Below, in pieces: positions 57,456 to 64,000 of a stretch of 64,000 bases of DNA. The stretch comes from Candidatus Tokpelaia hoelldoblerii. GTDB lineage: Bacteria; Pseudomonadota; Alphaproteobacteria; Rhizobiales; Rhizobiaceae. Made by a program: the position numbers and the translations under genes. Positions within the stretch are counted from its first letter, which is position 1, and every line of letters starts with the position of its first letter. The notes beneath the pieces were generated by a model that ran no database searches, was not told the DNA's origin, and worked only from the letters and a program-made list of their open reading frames with translations. The stretch lies in assembly GCA_002005325.1 (NCBI GenBank), contig CP017315.1, forward strand, positions 372,001-436,000, given 5' to 3'.

Positions 57456-58067
57456 TCATAAAACCTTTTTCTGACAGGGTGTTTATAACTGAAACTTTGC
57501 CGTTATGCCAGTGCCTGGCACCGGCCTGCAAACAGCTTTGTCATAAGAAACTTGTCCGCCTGCTCCTCCCTGCCCTGCTGAATGCCGGCAAATTGCCTGT
57601 TCCTTATATGATACCGGCATTATCTGCCTGATATTTCAGGAATTTATAATCATATTCATCATCAGCCGTCAAGAACGCAAAAGCGCGATTGCCGATAAAT
57701 TACAAGTGTACAGCACCGGCACTGTTTTCACGGCCTTGTGATTTTACACACAATTCTGTGATTTTGGCGCACAGGGTTGTGATTTGAAAAACTCCGGTGG
57801 AAGAGCAATATCTGAAGGGAAGGTTGACGCACTTTGAACCCGCGGGACAGGTGCTTTAATCAGGATATTTTCAAGCTGGAAATGGCCGCTGTCCTCCCCT
57901 GAAAATAGGGTTTTCTCTATTTTCCGGTCAGTGTCCGTCTGTGCTTGAAAATAAATGAAGCCAAAAGCCGGACGATATCCTGGATGGGGCCAGAGTAAAA
58001 AGATCCGGTTGTCCAGTTCGCTTTAGCAAGGTTTTTAAGGAAGCGGGCTGAGAAAAGGAGAAAAGTT
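57456..58067. other. 612-nt gene-free stretch before the repeat protein
   Basis: No credible gene is seen in either strand. It holds three phased TGTGATTT copies (57737, 57757, 57778), a GAAAATAG/CTATTTTC hairpin (57901-57924), and ends with the GGAG ribosome site of the repeat-protein gene. It probably carries the divergent promoters of asmA and that gene, with a long leader for the latter; a small RNA is possible but not shown. Confidence 0.5.
57737..57786 (+). promoter_or_regulatory. Three phased TGTGATTT repeats
   Basis: TGTGATTTT at 57737-57745 and 57757-57765 and TGTGATTTG at 57778-57786, starting 20 and 21 bp apart, about two helical turns. The first forms TGTGA-N6-ACACA, close to a CRP/FNR-family palindrome. 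It lies about midway between asmA and the repeat-protein gene. Confidence 0.4.
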
Positions 58068-58397
58068 ATGAAAAAGGTTCTTATCGCTGCTTCTGTATTT
58101 GTGTTAAGCTGTGCCGGTGCTTATGCCTCCAGCGGTTATGCTTTTGGTGATGGCACTCCGGAAAATACCTATATTGCCGGTTCAGCCGTTGCGGGGGGTG
58201 CTGCAAGCCATGAAACGTCGTGCTCTTCCAGTGGTATTACAAACAGCAGCCGTACCATGGAGAACAACCATGTTGCTGGCAAAAGGGTGCCCGGCAGTAT
58301 GATGAGCCGTGAAGCCCCGTATTCTGTCTGCAGCATCACAAACAGCAGCCATACGCCGGAAAACCGCTATACCGCCGGTTCTGACCGTCAGGGCTGA
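58068..58397 (+). CDS. Secreted small protein with 33-residue repeats
   Basis: 109 aa with GGAG about 8 nt before the ATG. A clear signal peptide (KKVLIAASVFVLSCAGAYAS) precedes a mature part made of two and a third imperfect 33-residue units starting at TPEN, TMEN and TPEN; each ends in a conserved ITNSS. Shared positions are xxEN..(I/V)AG, a central S.E, one Cys, and I-T-N-S-S. The Cys residues (one per full unit) shift by three positions between units, so a simple shared disulphide is not implied. I do not recognise the family. Followed by a strong terminator; single gene with a 612-nt upstream region. Confidence 0.75.
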   Translation: MKKVLIAASVFVLSCAGAYASSGYAFGDGTPENTYIAGSAVAGGAASHETSCSSSGITNSSRTMENNHVAGKRVPGSMMSREAPYSVCSITNSSHTPENRYTAGSDRQG

Positions 58398-58435
58398 CAG
58401 GGATTACAACGGCTGTTCCTGATGTGAACGTTTTT

Positions 58436-58467
58436 AAAGCCCGGCACAATCACGTGCCGGGCTTTTT
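58436..58467 (+). terminator. Terminator after the 33-residue-repeat protein
   Basis: A 12-bp perfect stem AAAGCCCGGCAC / GTGCCGGGCTTT with loop AATCAC and a T-run, 39 nt after the stop. Confidence 0.92.
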
Positions 58468-58554
58468 GTTTCTCTTTGCCAAAACGGGTGGAATCATGTG
58501 AGAAAGGCAGGTACTGTGTGCCGGTGTGAACCATGAAACACAATGGAGGACAAT

Positions 58555-59496
58555 ATGAAACCACCCAGAATCCTTGTTCTTGGCGCCGGCGGAATCGGCG
58601 GCTATGTTGGCGGCCGGCTGTGTGAGGCAGGCGCTGATGTGACATTTCTCGTCCGCAAGGCACGGCATGCACTGTTGCAGGCGGAAGGGTTGCAGGTCAA
58701 AAGCCCCGCCGGTGATCTTGCCCTGCCGGTCAGGACGGTTCTCGCCGCGGAGCTGAAACCGGACTATGATTTTATTCTGTTTACCTGCAAGGCGTATGAC
58801 CTTGAAGCCGCAATCACCTCTGTTGCCCCTGCGGTTGCGAAGGGGGCGGTTCTGGTGCCGTTTCTCAACGGGATGGCCCATCTTGACCGTTTGAATGCGG
58901 TGTTCGGCAGGGATAATGTCTTTGGCGGTACGATTATGATTCAGGCAACTCTGACGCCGCAGGGGATTGTCCGCCATTTTAACGACAAGGCGATTGTGAT
59001 GTTTGGTGAACAGCAGGGCGGGATGAGTGAACGCGCCGGGCGTCTGGCGCAGGCATTCGCCGGTGTTAAAGGCTGTAAGGTGGACGCTGTGCCGGACGCG
59101 CTGCAGCGTATGTGGAACAAATGGGTGCAGCTTTCGGTGCTGGCCGGAATGACGTGCCTGATGCGCGCCAATATTGGTGAAATCATGCGTGCCCATGGCG
59201 GCAGTGCGGCGATTGAAAACTTCCTGTCAACCAATGCGGCTGTGGCCGCCCATTATGGTTATCCTGTACCGGCGGACGCCTATGAGGCGACACGGCGTTT
59301 TGTCATGGATGAAAAATCCGTTGCTACGGCCTCAATGCTGCGTGATCTGGAACAGGGCGGCAGAATCGAAAGCGAACAGATTTTGGGAGACCTTTTACGC
59401 CGCAGTGAAAAAGCCGGTATTGCCCATGCCGTCCTGTCGCTCGCCTATACCCATGTGAAAGCCTATGAGGAACGGATGAAGGCCGGCCGCGCCTGA
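58555..59496 (+). CDS. 2-dehydropantoate 2-reductase family protein
   Basis: 313 aa from the ATG at 58555, which has GGAGG 7 nt upstream; an earlier in-frame ATG at 58543 would lie before that site. NADPH-binding Rossmann motif VLGAGGIGGYVGGRL (GxGxxG), then the KAYD block (FTCKAYDLEAAI, Lys is catalytic), NGMAHLD, and the C-terminal helical domain with WNKWVQLSVLAGMTCLMRANIGEI and SMLRDLEQGGRIESEQILGDLLR, typical of PanE/ApbA ketopantoate reductases. Several paralogues with other substrates exist, so pantothenate synthesis is not certain. Confidence 0.88.
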   Translation: MKPPRILVLGAGGIGGYVGGRLCEAGADVTFLVRKARHALLQAEGLQVKSPAGDLALPVRTVLAAELKPDYDFILFTCKAYDLEAAITSVAPAVAKGAVLVPFLNGMAHLDRLNAVFGRDNVFGGTIMIQATLTPQGIVRHFNDKAIVMFGEQQGGMSERAGRLAQAFAGVKGCKVDAVPDALQRMWNKWVQLSVLAGMTCLMRANIGEIMRAHGGSAAIENFLSTNAAVAAHYGYPVPADAYEATRRFVMDEKSVATASMLRDLEQGGRIESEQILGDLLRRSEKAGIAHAVLSLAYTHVKAYEERMKAGRA

Positions 59497-59517
59497 ACGT
59501 GGGTGAAACAGCCTGTA

Positions 59518-59814
59518 TCAGGGCAGGGTTTCGCGTTGCCAGTCAATGATGAGTTTTTCACGGAAAGCGAAGCGTTCAAGGTGGTTGGCAAACACTGTTT
59601 CCATACGGGCAATATCTTCTTCATTCGGGGCTTCAAGCTGTACCGCCAGTTCAGCCGGATTGGCAGACATATCCAGCCGGATTGCGTCCGAAAACGGAAT
59701 ATGCGCTTCAGTCTCCGTATAGGAAAAGCTGAATTTATGCTGCCAGTGTTTGGAAAGCTGCACCAGATATTTGCCGGCATGCAAGGTCTTGATAACGCTG
59801 CGGGTGCGGATCAT
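59518..59814 (-). CDS. DUF2218 protein
   Basis: 98 aa. Follows the DUF2218 pattern: an N-terminal strand segment ASKYLVQLSKHWQHKF-like (here AGKYLVQLSKHWQHKF), then VQLEAPNEEDIARMETVFANHLERFAFREKLIIDWQR. Often linked with siderophore/iron genes in other bacteria, but none is adjacent here. Convergent with the ketopantoate-reductase-type gene. Function unknown. Confidence 0.85.
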   Translation of the reverse strand: MIRTRSVIKTLHAGKYLVQLSKHWQHKFSFSYTETEAHIPFSDAIRLDMSANPAELAVQLEAPNEEDIARMETVFANHLERFAFREKLIIDWQRETLP

Positions 59815-59900
59815 GGCTGTATATCCTTTTAAGACAAAGAAATTTATTTATAAACATTGTGACAATTTAGCATAATTTCTGTGTTGAAAAGCAAAAAAAT

Positions 59901-59927
59901 GGCCGGCGGTTTATTTTTCCGCCGGCC
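59901..59927 (-). terminator. Terminator after cytochrome b561-YceI gene
   Basis: On the minus strand a 9-bp GC-rich perfect stem GGCCGGCGG / CCGCCGGCC with a 9-nt loop, followed by ATTTTTTTGC; 14 nt beyond the stop. Confidence 0.9.
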
Positions 59928-59940
59928 ACGCAATCGTATT

Positions 59941-61233
59941 TTATTTCCTGTCTGCTTCCAGGACAAGATCGACCCGCACAGTTTTGCCAAGCCATGTGCC
60001 GCTGGCATCATTCTGGCGGCCGAGATCAAAGGCCAGCCGGTCAATATCGGCGCTGCCTTGGATGATGGCGTGCCCGTTGTTTTCCTGATAGGTGAAGTTC
60101 AGAGTCAACGGTCTTGTTTTGCCGCGGATGGTGATGGTGCCGGTTGCCTGCCAGCCATTCTGGTCTTTACTGAAATGGTCAAGAACAGCGCGGACTTGCG
60201 GATATTCAGCAGTATCAAAACCGTCCGTACCCGGCAGACTGTCTGCGACATAAGGATGGCCATAGTTGATGGAATTTGCGTCAATCGCAATGTCCGCCCG
60301 GGCTTTTTGAGGAGCGGCGGGGTTAAAATGGATAATCGCATCCCAGTTGCCGATTGTGCCGCTTACCGGTTCGCCGGAAAAAGCCACTTCATAGCTCAGT
60401 GTGGATTTCTGCTTGTCAACCACCCAGTCGGACTGGGTGGTGCCGGTGACGGGCGCCTGCTGTGCGTCTGTTGCCGCTGCCGGTGTTGAAGATTGGTTGT
60501 AATGGCTGAAAAGCAGGGCGCCTGCCCCCAGAAGCAGCGCAAACAGGCTGGAAATGATGACACTGCCTCTGGCGGTTTTTTTGTGATGCAGTTTGCCGAT
60601 AAGCGACATCCGCGATAATTCCGGCACGCGGTCGAAAATGCTGTGTTTCAATGCGCCGCCAATATGCAGGAACAGCAGGAGGACAAAACTGTAGGCCAGC
60701 AGCGCGTGAGCGTTGGCAGCAGCCTGTTCTGTATTGCTGTCAATAGCAAGCGGCAAATTCGGCCAGACGAGATCGGGGAGGAGGAAAAGCCGGGTGGGGA
60801 ACTGGGTCGGCGAGGTTGAAACGATAATCCAGCCGATAACCGGCACGGTAATCATCAGGACATAAAAGAAAAAGACCACAATGTCCGAGGTGATCTTTTC
60901 AAACGCCGACATCGGCGCTTTTTCCGGCGGTTTGTTCATCAAACGCCAGATAATGCGGGCGATGCTGAGGAACAGCACCAGAATGCCGATTGTTTTATGC
61001 CACTGGAAAATGAAAAACTGGTTTTGTTGCGCAAATTGTATTGTGCGTACGACAGCAGAAGTAAGGAAGGACGAAGATGATTCTTGCGTTGTTGCGGCGA
61101 GGGGAGCAGCCCGCACCATAAGAAAGCCCATGACAAGCTGGGCGATGATGCCGAGTGCAATCAGCCAGTGCAGCACGATTGCCCCGCGGCTATAGGCGAC
61201 AAGCTGAATTTTATGGCGACGGGATTTTGCCAT
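59941..61233 (-). CDS. Cytochrome b561 - YceI fusion protein
   Basis: 430 aa from the ATG at 61233 (GAGGG 9 nt upstream; an in-frame ATG at 61248 lies before that site). Residues ~10-220 are a cytochrome b561 with four helices and the heme-ligand histidines in IVLHWLIALG, FQWHKTIGILV, HALLAYSFVLLLFLHIGG. A second hydrophobic segment near 235 leads to a linker and a YceI beta-barrel domain (~275-430; e.g. STLSYEVAFSGEPVSGTIGNWDAIIHFNP) in the periplasm, which binds isoprenoid-like lipids. A quinone-linked electron carrier to the periplasm is plausible. The YceI gene encoded just upstream is a paralogue of the second half. Confidence 0.9.
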   Translation of the reverse strand: MAKSRRHKIQLVAYSRGAIVLHWLIALGIIAQLVMGFLMVRAAPLAATTQESSSSFLTSAVVRTIQFAQQNQFFIFQWHKTIGILVLFLSIARIIWRLMNKPPEKAPMSAFEKITSDIVVFFFYVLMITVPVIGWIIVSTSPTQFPTRLFLLPDLVWPNLPLAIDSNTEQAAANAHALLAYSFVLLLFLHIGGALKHSIFDRVPELSRMSLIGKLHHKKTARGSVIISSLFALLLGAGALLFSHYNQSSTPAAATDAQQAPVTGTTQSDWVVDKQKSTLSYEVAFSGEPVSGTIGNWDAIIHFNPAAPQKARADIAIDANSINYGHPYVADSLPGTDGFDTAEYPQVRAVLDHFSKDQNGWQATGTITIRGKTRPLTLNFTYQENNGHAIIQGSADIDRLAFDLGRQNDASGTWLGKTVRVDLVLEADRK

Positions 61234-61259
61234 GATAAATACCCTCATAATTGAGAAGC

Positions 61260-61303
61260 AAATAAAGATCCGGTTATTAAGATAAAAAACCGGATCTTTA
61301 TTT
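61260..61303 (-). terminator. Terminator after yceI
   Basis: A 14-bp perfect stem (61260-61273 with 61290-61303) around a 16-nt loop between the yceI stop and the cytochrome b561-YceI start. T-tract CTTTATTT; partial read-through to the fusion gene is possible. Confidence 0.75.
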
Positions 61304-61320
61304 CAATTGGTTTCTAAAAA

Positions 61321-61932
61321 TTATTCAGGTGTAAATTCGGTTTCGATGACGAGATCGACCTCATCACTGACCGGGCCGTTGGCAAGAAAATCAACGCCGA
61401 AGTCGCTGCGCCTGATCTGGCCGGTGGCGGAAAAGCCGATAGCCGGTTTCTGGCTCATGGGGTGCTTTTCATAGGCTTTGTTAAAGGTGACGCTGAGGGT
61501 TACCGGCTTGGTGACACCGTGGAATGTCAGATCACCGGTGACTTCGCCGGTCTTGTCGCCGGTCACTTTAATGGCGGTGGAGTTGAAGGTGATGGTCTTG
61601 AATTTCGCCGCATTAAAGAATTTCTCGCCGGCAATTTCCGCACTGAATTTGTTGGGGGTGCCGGGGAAATTGGTGTCAACCGATTTCGGGTTGATGGTGA
61701 CGCTGAGTCTGGCGGTTTCCGGCTTTGACGGATCGGCAAGGTCAAGCTTGATTTTGGTGTCGTCAAAACGGCCGTAATAGGTGGAAAGGCCGAAGTGATT
61801 GACAGACCACAGTACGTTGGTGTGGGTGGCGTCATTGACATATTTGCCGGCCGGCGCCCCGATTGTCTGGGCGCTTGCGGCGCTGATACCAAAGACAAGA
61901 GCGGTTGCAGTCAGTACAGATCTTAAAAACAT
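61321..61932 (-). CDS. YceI-family periplasmic protein
   Basis: 203 aa from the ATG at 61932 (GAGGA upstream; longer open frame has no signal). A signal peptide ending ...SAASAQ precedes a lipocalin-like YceI domain: VNDATHTNVLWSVNHFGLSTYYGRFD, INPKSVDTNFPGTP, KTITFNSTAIKVTGDKTGEVTGDLTFHGVTKPVTL and the end GVDFLANGPVSDEVDLVIETEF. Binds long-chain isoprenoids such as quinone precursors in other bacteria. Precedes the b561-YceI fusion on the same strand, so the two likely work together. Confidence 0.93.
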   Translation of the reverse strand: MFLRSVLTATALVFGISAASAQTIGAPAGKYVNDATHTNVLWSVNHFGLSTYYGRFDDTKIKLDLADPSKPETARLSVTINPKSVDTNFPGTPNKFSAEIAGEKFFNAAKFKTITFNSTAIKVTGDKTGEVTGDLTFHGVTKPVTLSVTFNKAYEKHPMSQKPAIGFSATGQIRRSDFGVDFLANGPVSDEVDLVIETEFTPE

Positions 61933-62022
61933 ATATTCCTCACAAGAATTGAAAACCGGGTTCCCTGCGCAGCCATGGCTGCACCAAACGAAGACGGCAA
62001 ACCTTTTCATCTGTGCAAACCG

Positions 62023-62130
62023 GTTTGCCCGCCTGATTTGAATCAAGATAGCGAATATCGCGACAAATGGAAGCCTTAAAAACGCAACGCACTGTTTCAG
62101 TGCTATTGACAGTTTGCCCGCTTGGTTTGA
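62023..62130. promoter_or_regulatory. Two 19-bp direct repeats between yceI and the TerC-like gene
   Basis: GTTTGCCCGCCTGATTTGA (62023-62041) and GTTTGCCCGCTTGGTTTGA (62112-62130), 17/19 matches, 89 bp apart, in the divergent promoter region. Downstream flanks (AGATAGCGAATATCGCGACA and TAGTCGCTATACGACA) also resemble each other. They are candidates for sites of a shared regulator. Confidence 0.4.
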
Positions 62131-62195
62131 TAGTCGCTATACGACAGGAACAGGATCTGTTCATTTCATCAAAATGATATAGGGCGAAAAAGAGA

Positions 62196-63242
62196 ATGAG
62201 TATGATACGTTATTTCCACTGGGCTTTTGTTTTTACGGCCGTTGGTCTGCTGCTGGGGGGCTGGCTCGGCTGGGTTTATGAAGGTACATGGAGCGGCGTG
62301 GTCAGCTTTTTCTTTATCTGCTGTGTCCTGGCCGTGCTGGAAATTTCGCTTTCTTTTGACAATTCCATCGTCAATGCCCGTATTTTGCAGGATATGACGC
62401 CGAAATGGCAACACCGGTTTTTAACGTGGGGGATTATCATTGCCGTGTTTGGTATGCGTATTGTGTTTCCGCTGGCCGTTGTTGCTTTTGCTGCGGGGAT
62501 TCCGCCGCATTCGGCGCTTGTGATGGCGGCACGTGATCCGCAGGGTTATGCGCAGATTATAAGCGATGCGCATATCGGCATTGCCGCTTTTGGCGGCACA
62601 TTTTTGATGATGGTGGGGCTGAAATATTTTTTTGATGCTGAAAAGGATGTGCACTGGATTCGCGTTCTGGAAGCGCGGGCGCAAAGATTTGCCTCTGTGC
62701 AGGGGGTTGAAATCGGCATAACGCTGGTGTGCATTCTGGTGTTTGCAGGCCTTGCCGGGGAAGAAAATGCCCTCACCTTCATGACGGCGGCGCTTTATGG
62801 CCTGCTGGCTTTTCTTGCCGTGGAGGGCATTGGCGCTTTGCTTGACGCGACACAGGCGCAGATGGATACAGTGCGCCGCGGGGGCGCGGGGGCGTTTCTC
62901 TATCTGGAAGTGCTGGATGCCAGCTTTTCTTTTGACGGGGTGGTTGGCGCTTTCGCCTTGTCAAAAAATCTGTTTGTCATCGCGATCGGCCTTGGTATCG
63001 GCGCGTTCTATGTCCGCTCCATGACCATTATGCTGGTGGAGAAAAAAACCTTGAGCCAGTATCGCTACCTTGAACATGGCGCTTTCTATGCGGTGCTGAT
63101 GCTGGCCTTTATCATGTATGTGCAGACCATTGTGCCTGATATTCCCGAAGTCGTGACAGGGGGCATCGGCGTGTGTTTCATCATCGCCGCCCTTTATTCA
63201 TCGATTCGCTACAATCGCCGCCAGCAGTCCTCTTCAGGCTGA
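62196..63242 (+). CDS. TerC-like membrane protein (DUF475)
   Basis: 348 aa with about nine membrane helices. Two inverted halves each contain an acidic motif: LEISLSFDNSIVNA (residue ~50) and LEVLDASFSFDGVVGAFA (~237), the DUF475/TerC metal-related signature. TerC relatives are linked to tellurite resistance and metal (Mn) homeostasis. AAAGAG precedes the ATG. Divergent from yceI across a 263-nt gap; its stop overlaps the nicotinamidase gene by 9 nt. Confidence 0.88.
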   Translation: MSMIRYFHWAFVFTAVGLLLGGWLGWVYEGTWSGVVSFFFICCVLAVLEISLSFDNSIVNARILQDMTPKWQHRFLTWGIIIAVFGMRIVFPLAVVAFAAGIPPHSALVMAARDPQGYAQIISDAHIGIAAFGGTFLMMVGLKYFFDAEKDVHWIRVLEARAQRFASVQGVEIGITLVCILVFAGLAGEENALTFMTAALYGLLAFLAVEGIGALLDATQAQMDTVRRGGAGAFLYLEVLDASFSFDGVVGAFALSKNLFVIAIGLGIGAFYVRSMTIMLVEKKTLSQYRYLEHGAFYAVLMLAFIMYVQTIVPDIPEVVTGGIGVCFIIAALYSSIRYNRRQQSSSG

Positions 63243-63842
63243 AAGCGTAAGATCCACGCCGTTTGCGCGCATGTCGCGCAAGGCACGGCCAAGCGAACCG
63301 TCAACATCAATCGGCTGGCAGGCTGTCAGGATAACCTGTGCCTGAAAGCCGCATTTTACCGCGTCAATGGCTGAAAAAGCCACACAGAAATCGGTGGCAA
63401 GGCCGCAGAAGACCAGTTTCTGCAGCCCGCGTTCGTGCAGATAGGCGGCAAGGCCGGTGGTGGTTTTGCGGTCATTTTCAAAAAAAGCGGAATAACTGTC
63501 CATCTGCGGATTGCAGCCCTTGCGCAGGATAAGCCCGGCATGCCCTGTCGCCAGCATCGGGTGAAAATCCGCGCCTTGTGTCCCTGTGACGCAATGTTGC
63601 GGCCATAAAATCTGGTCACCGCAGGTGAGGGAGATTGTTTCATAAGGATGTCTGCCCGGGTGATTATCAGCAAAGCTGATATGATCAGCCGGGTGCCAGT
63701 CCTGTGTCAGGATGACATGGTGATGGCGTTCAATCAGCTGATTGACCGGCAGCAATATCTGCTCTGCATCCGGTACAGCGAGGAGCCCGCTGGAGCAGAA
63801 ATCATTCTGGACATCAACGACAATCAGCGCCTCTTTTATCAT
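63234..63842 (-). CDS. pncA: Nicotinamidase
   Basis: 202 aa from the ATG at 63842; an in-frame ATG at 63866 is possible. Hydrolyses nicotinamide to nicotinate for NAD salvage. The Cys-hydrolase triad is visible: Asp in VVDVQNDF, Lys in LRKGCNPQ, Cys in LATDFCV; metal ligands Asp and His in TQDWHPADHISFA. The tail-to-tail overlap with the TerC-like gene is 9 nt. Other isochorismatase-type hydrolases are less likely given the LATDFCV context. Confidence 0.94.
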   Translation of the reverse strand: MIKEALIVVDVQNDFCSSGLLAVPDAEQILLPVNQLIERHHHVILTQDWHPADHISFADNHPGRHPYETISLTCGDQILWPQHCVTGTQGADFHPMLATGHAGLILRKGCNPQMDSYSAFFENDRKTTTGLAAYLHERGLQKLVFCGLATDFCVAFSAIDAVKCGFQAQVILTACQPIDVDGSLGRALRDMRANGVDLTLSA

Positions 63843-63928
63843 TGATGAATCTCGCTCCTGTTGCATATCGCGTTATATCGTTTTATGACGGAGGGAAGCA
63901 ATATAAAACAAGACGTGGAAAGAATGAT

Positions 63929-64000
63929 ATGAATATTGCCATGATCGGGACAGGTTATGTCGGCCTTGTTTCTGCGGCCTGCCTGGCGGAGTTCGGGTTT
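63929..64000 (+). CDS. UDP-glucose 6-dehydrogenase, N-terminal part (cut by window)
   Basis: The ATG at 63929 opens 24 residues ending at the window edge: MNIAMIGTGYVGLVSAACLA... The Rossmann GxGxxG (GTGYVG) and the following VSAACLAEFG are the start of UDP-glucose/GDP-mannose dehydrogenases, which make UDP-glucuronate for surface polysaccharides. GTGGAAAG is upstream. The N-terminus favours the UDP-glucose type; the GDP-mannose type is an alternative. Confidence 0.82.
   Translation, partial: MNIAMIGTGYVGLVSAACLAEFGF

Overview
The window looks like chromosomal core DNA from an alphaproteobacterium of the order Rhizobiales (Hyphomicrobiales), most likely in or near Brucellaceae/Bartonellaceae. 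The grounds are an Omp10-type lipoprotein next to ferrochelatase, the xseB-dxs-RNA methyltransferase run, the glyQ-glyS pair, a 5'-truncated pertactin-type autotransporter, a family-typical RibB with a degenerate second domain, and RirA-type iron boxes (TGA-N9-TCA). Base composition is moderately GC-rich. Genus and species cannot be fixed from sequence reading alone.

Layout. 1-951: C-terminal barrel of an autotransporter. 1025-3422: CPA1 Na+/H+ antiporter and a ClpP-like protease (minus). 3700-4726: two tandem, AT-richer genes for related small exported proteins. 4795-10929: glyS, glyQ, a TPR protein and a polyprenyl diphosphate synthase (minus). 11106-16224: a tightly packed plus-strand run (methyltransferase, SppA-like peptidase, a 59-aa protein, ispE, moaB, rnhB and a frameshifted Sua5/YrdC gene), mostly with 1-4 nt overlaps. 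16229-22527: DUF1344 protein, aroC, ribB, xseB, dxs and an RNA m5U methyltransferase. 22631-25870: operon of a PPDK-like protein lacking its C-terminal domain, a polysaccharide deacetylase and a DUF1499 protein. 25847-28447: MBL hydrolase, tRNA-Gln(TTG), tRNA-Leu(CAA), a YqaA/DedA protein and DsbB. 28458-34326: iron-siderophore import cluster (TonB receptor, binding protein, two permeases, ATPase) with two RirA-type boxes. 34522-41167: TRIC channel, DUF2171, phosphoesterase, OmpW, GNAT, gshA and xseA. 41251-47342: NfeD, SPFH, hemH, omp10, a degenerate NtrC-like regulator and a DUF882 protein. 47533-54185: copA, yjcH-actP, PCuAC chaperone, DUF924 and rsmE. 54450-64000: a 46-aa peptide, aldo/keto reductase, AsmA, a secreted 33-residue-repeat protein, a ketopantoate-reductase-type protein, DUF2218, cytochrome b561-YceI fusion, YceI, a TerC-like protein, nicotinamidase and the start of a UDP-glucose dehydrogenase.

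Functional links. Isoprenoid supply appears in three places (ispE, dxs, polyprenyl synthase). Exonuclease VII is encoded by separated xseA and xseB. Iron uptake sits in one regulon and hemH lies 8.5 kb away. Copper handling appears twice (copA and PCuAC). Envelope genes are numerous.

I saw no CRISPR array, phage, insertion sequence or obvious defence island. The points most worth a second look are: the frameshift in the normally essential threonylcarbamoyl-AMP synthase gene; a pair of inverted repeats before moaB that preserve pairing through a compensatory change; the two-domain PPDK-like protein in an operon with a deacetylase; the degenerate NtrC-type regulator; the tandem small-protein pair; and the 33-residue-repeat secreted protein with its long leader region.
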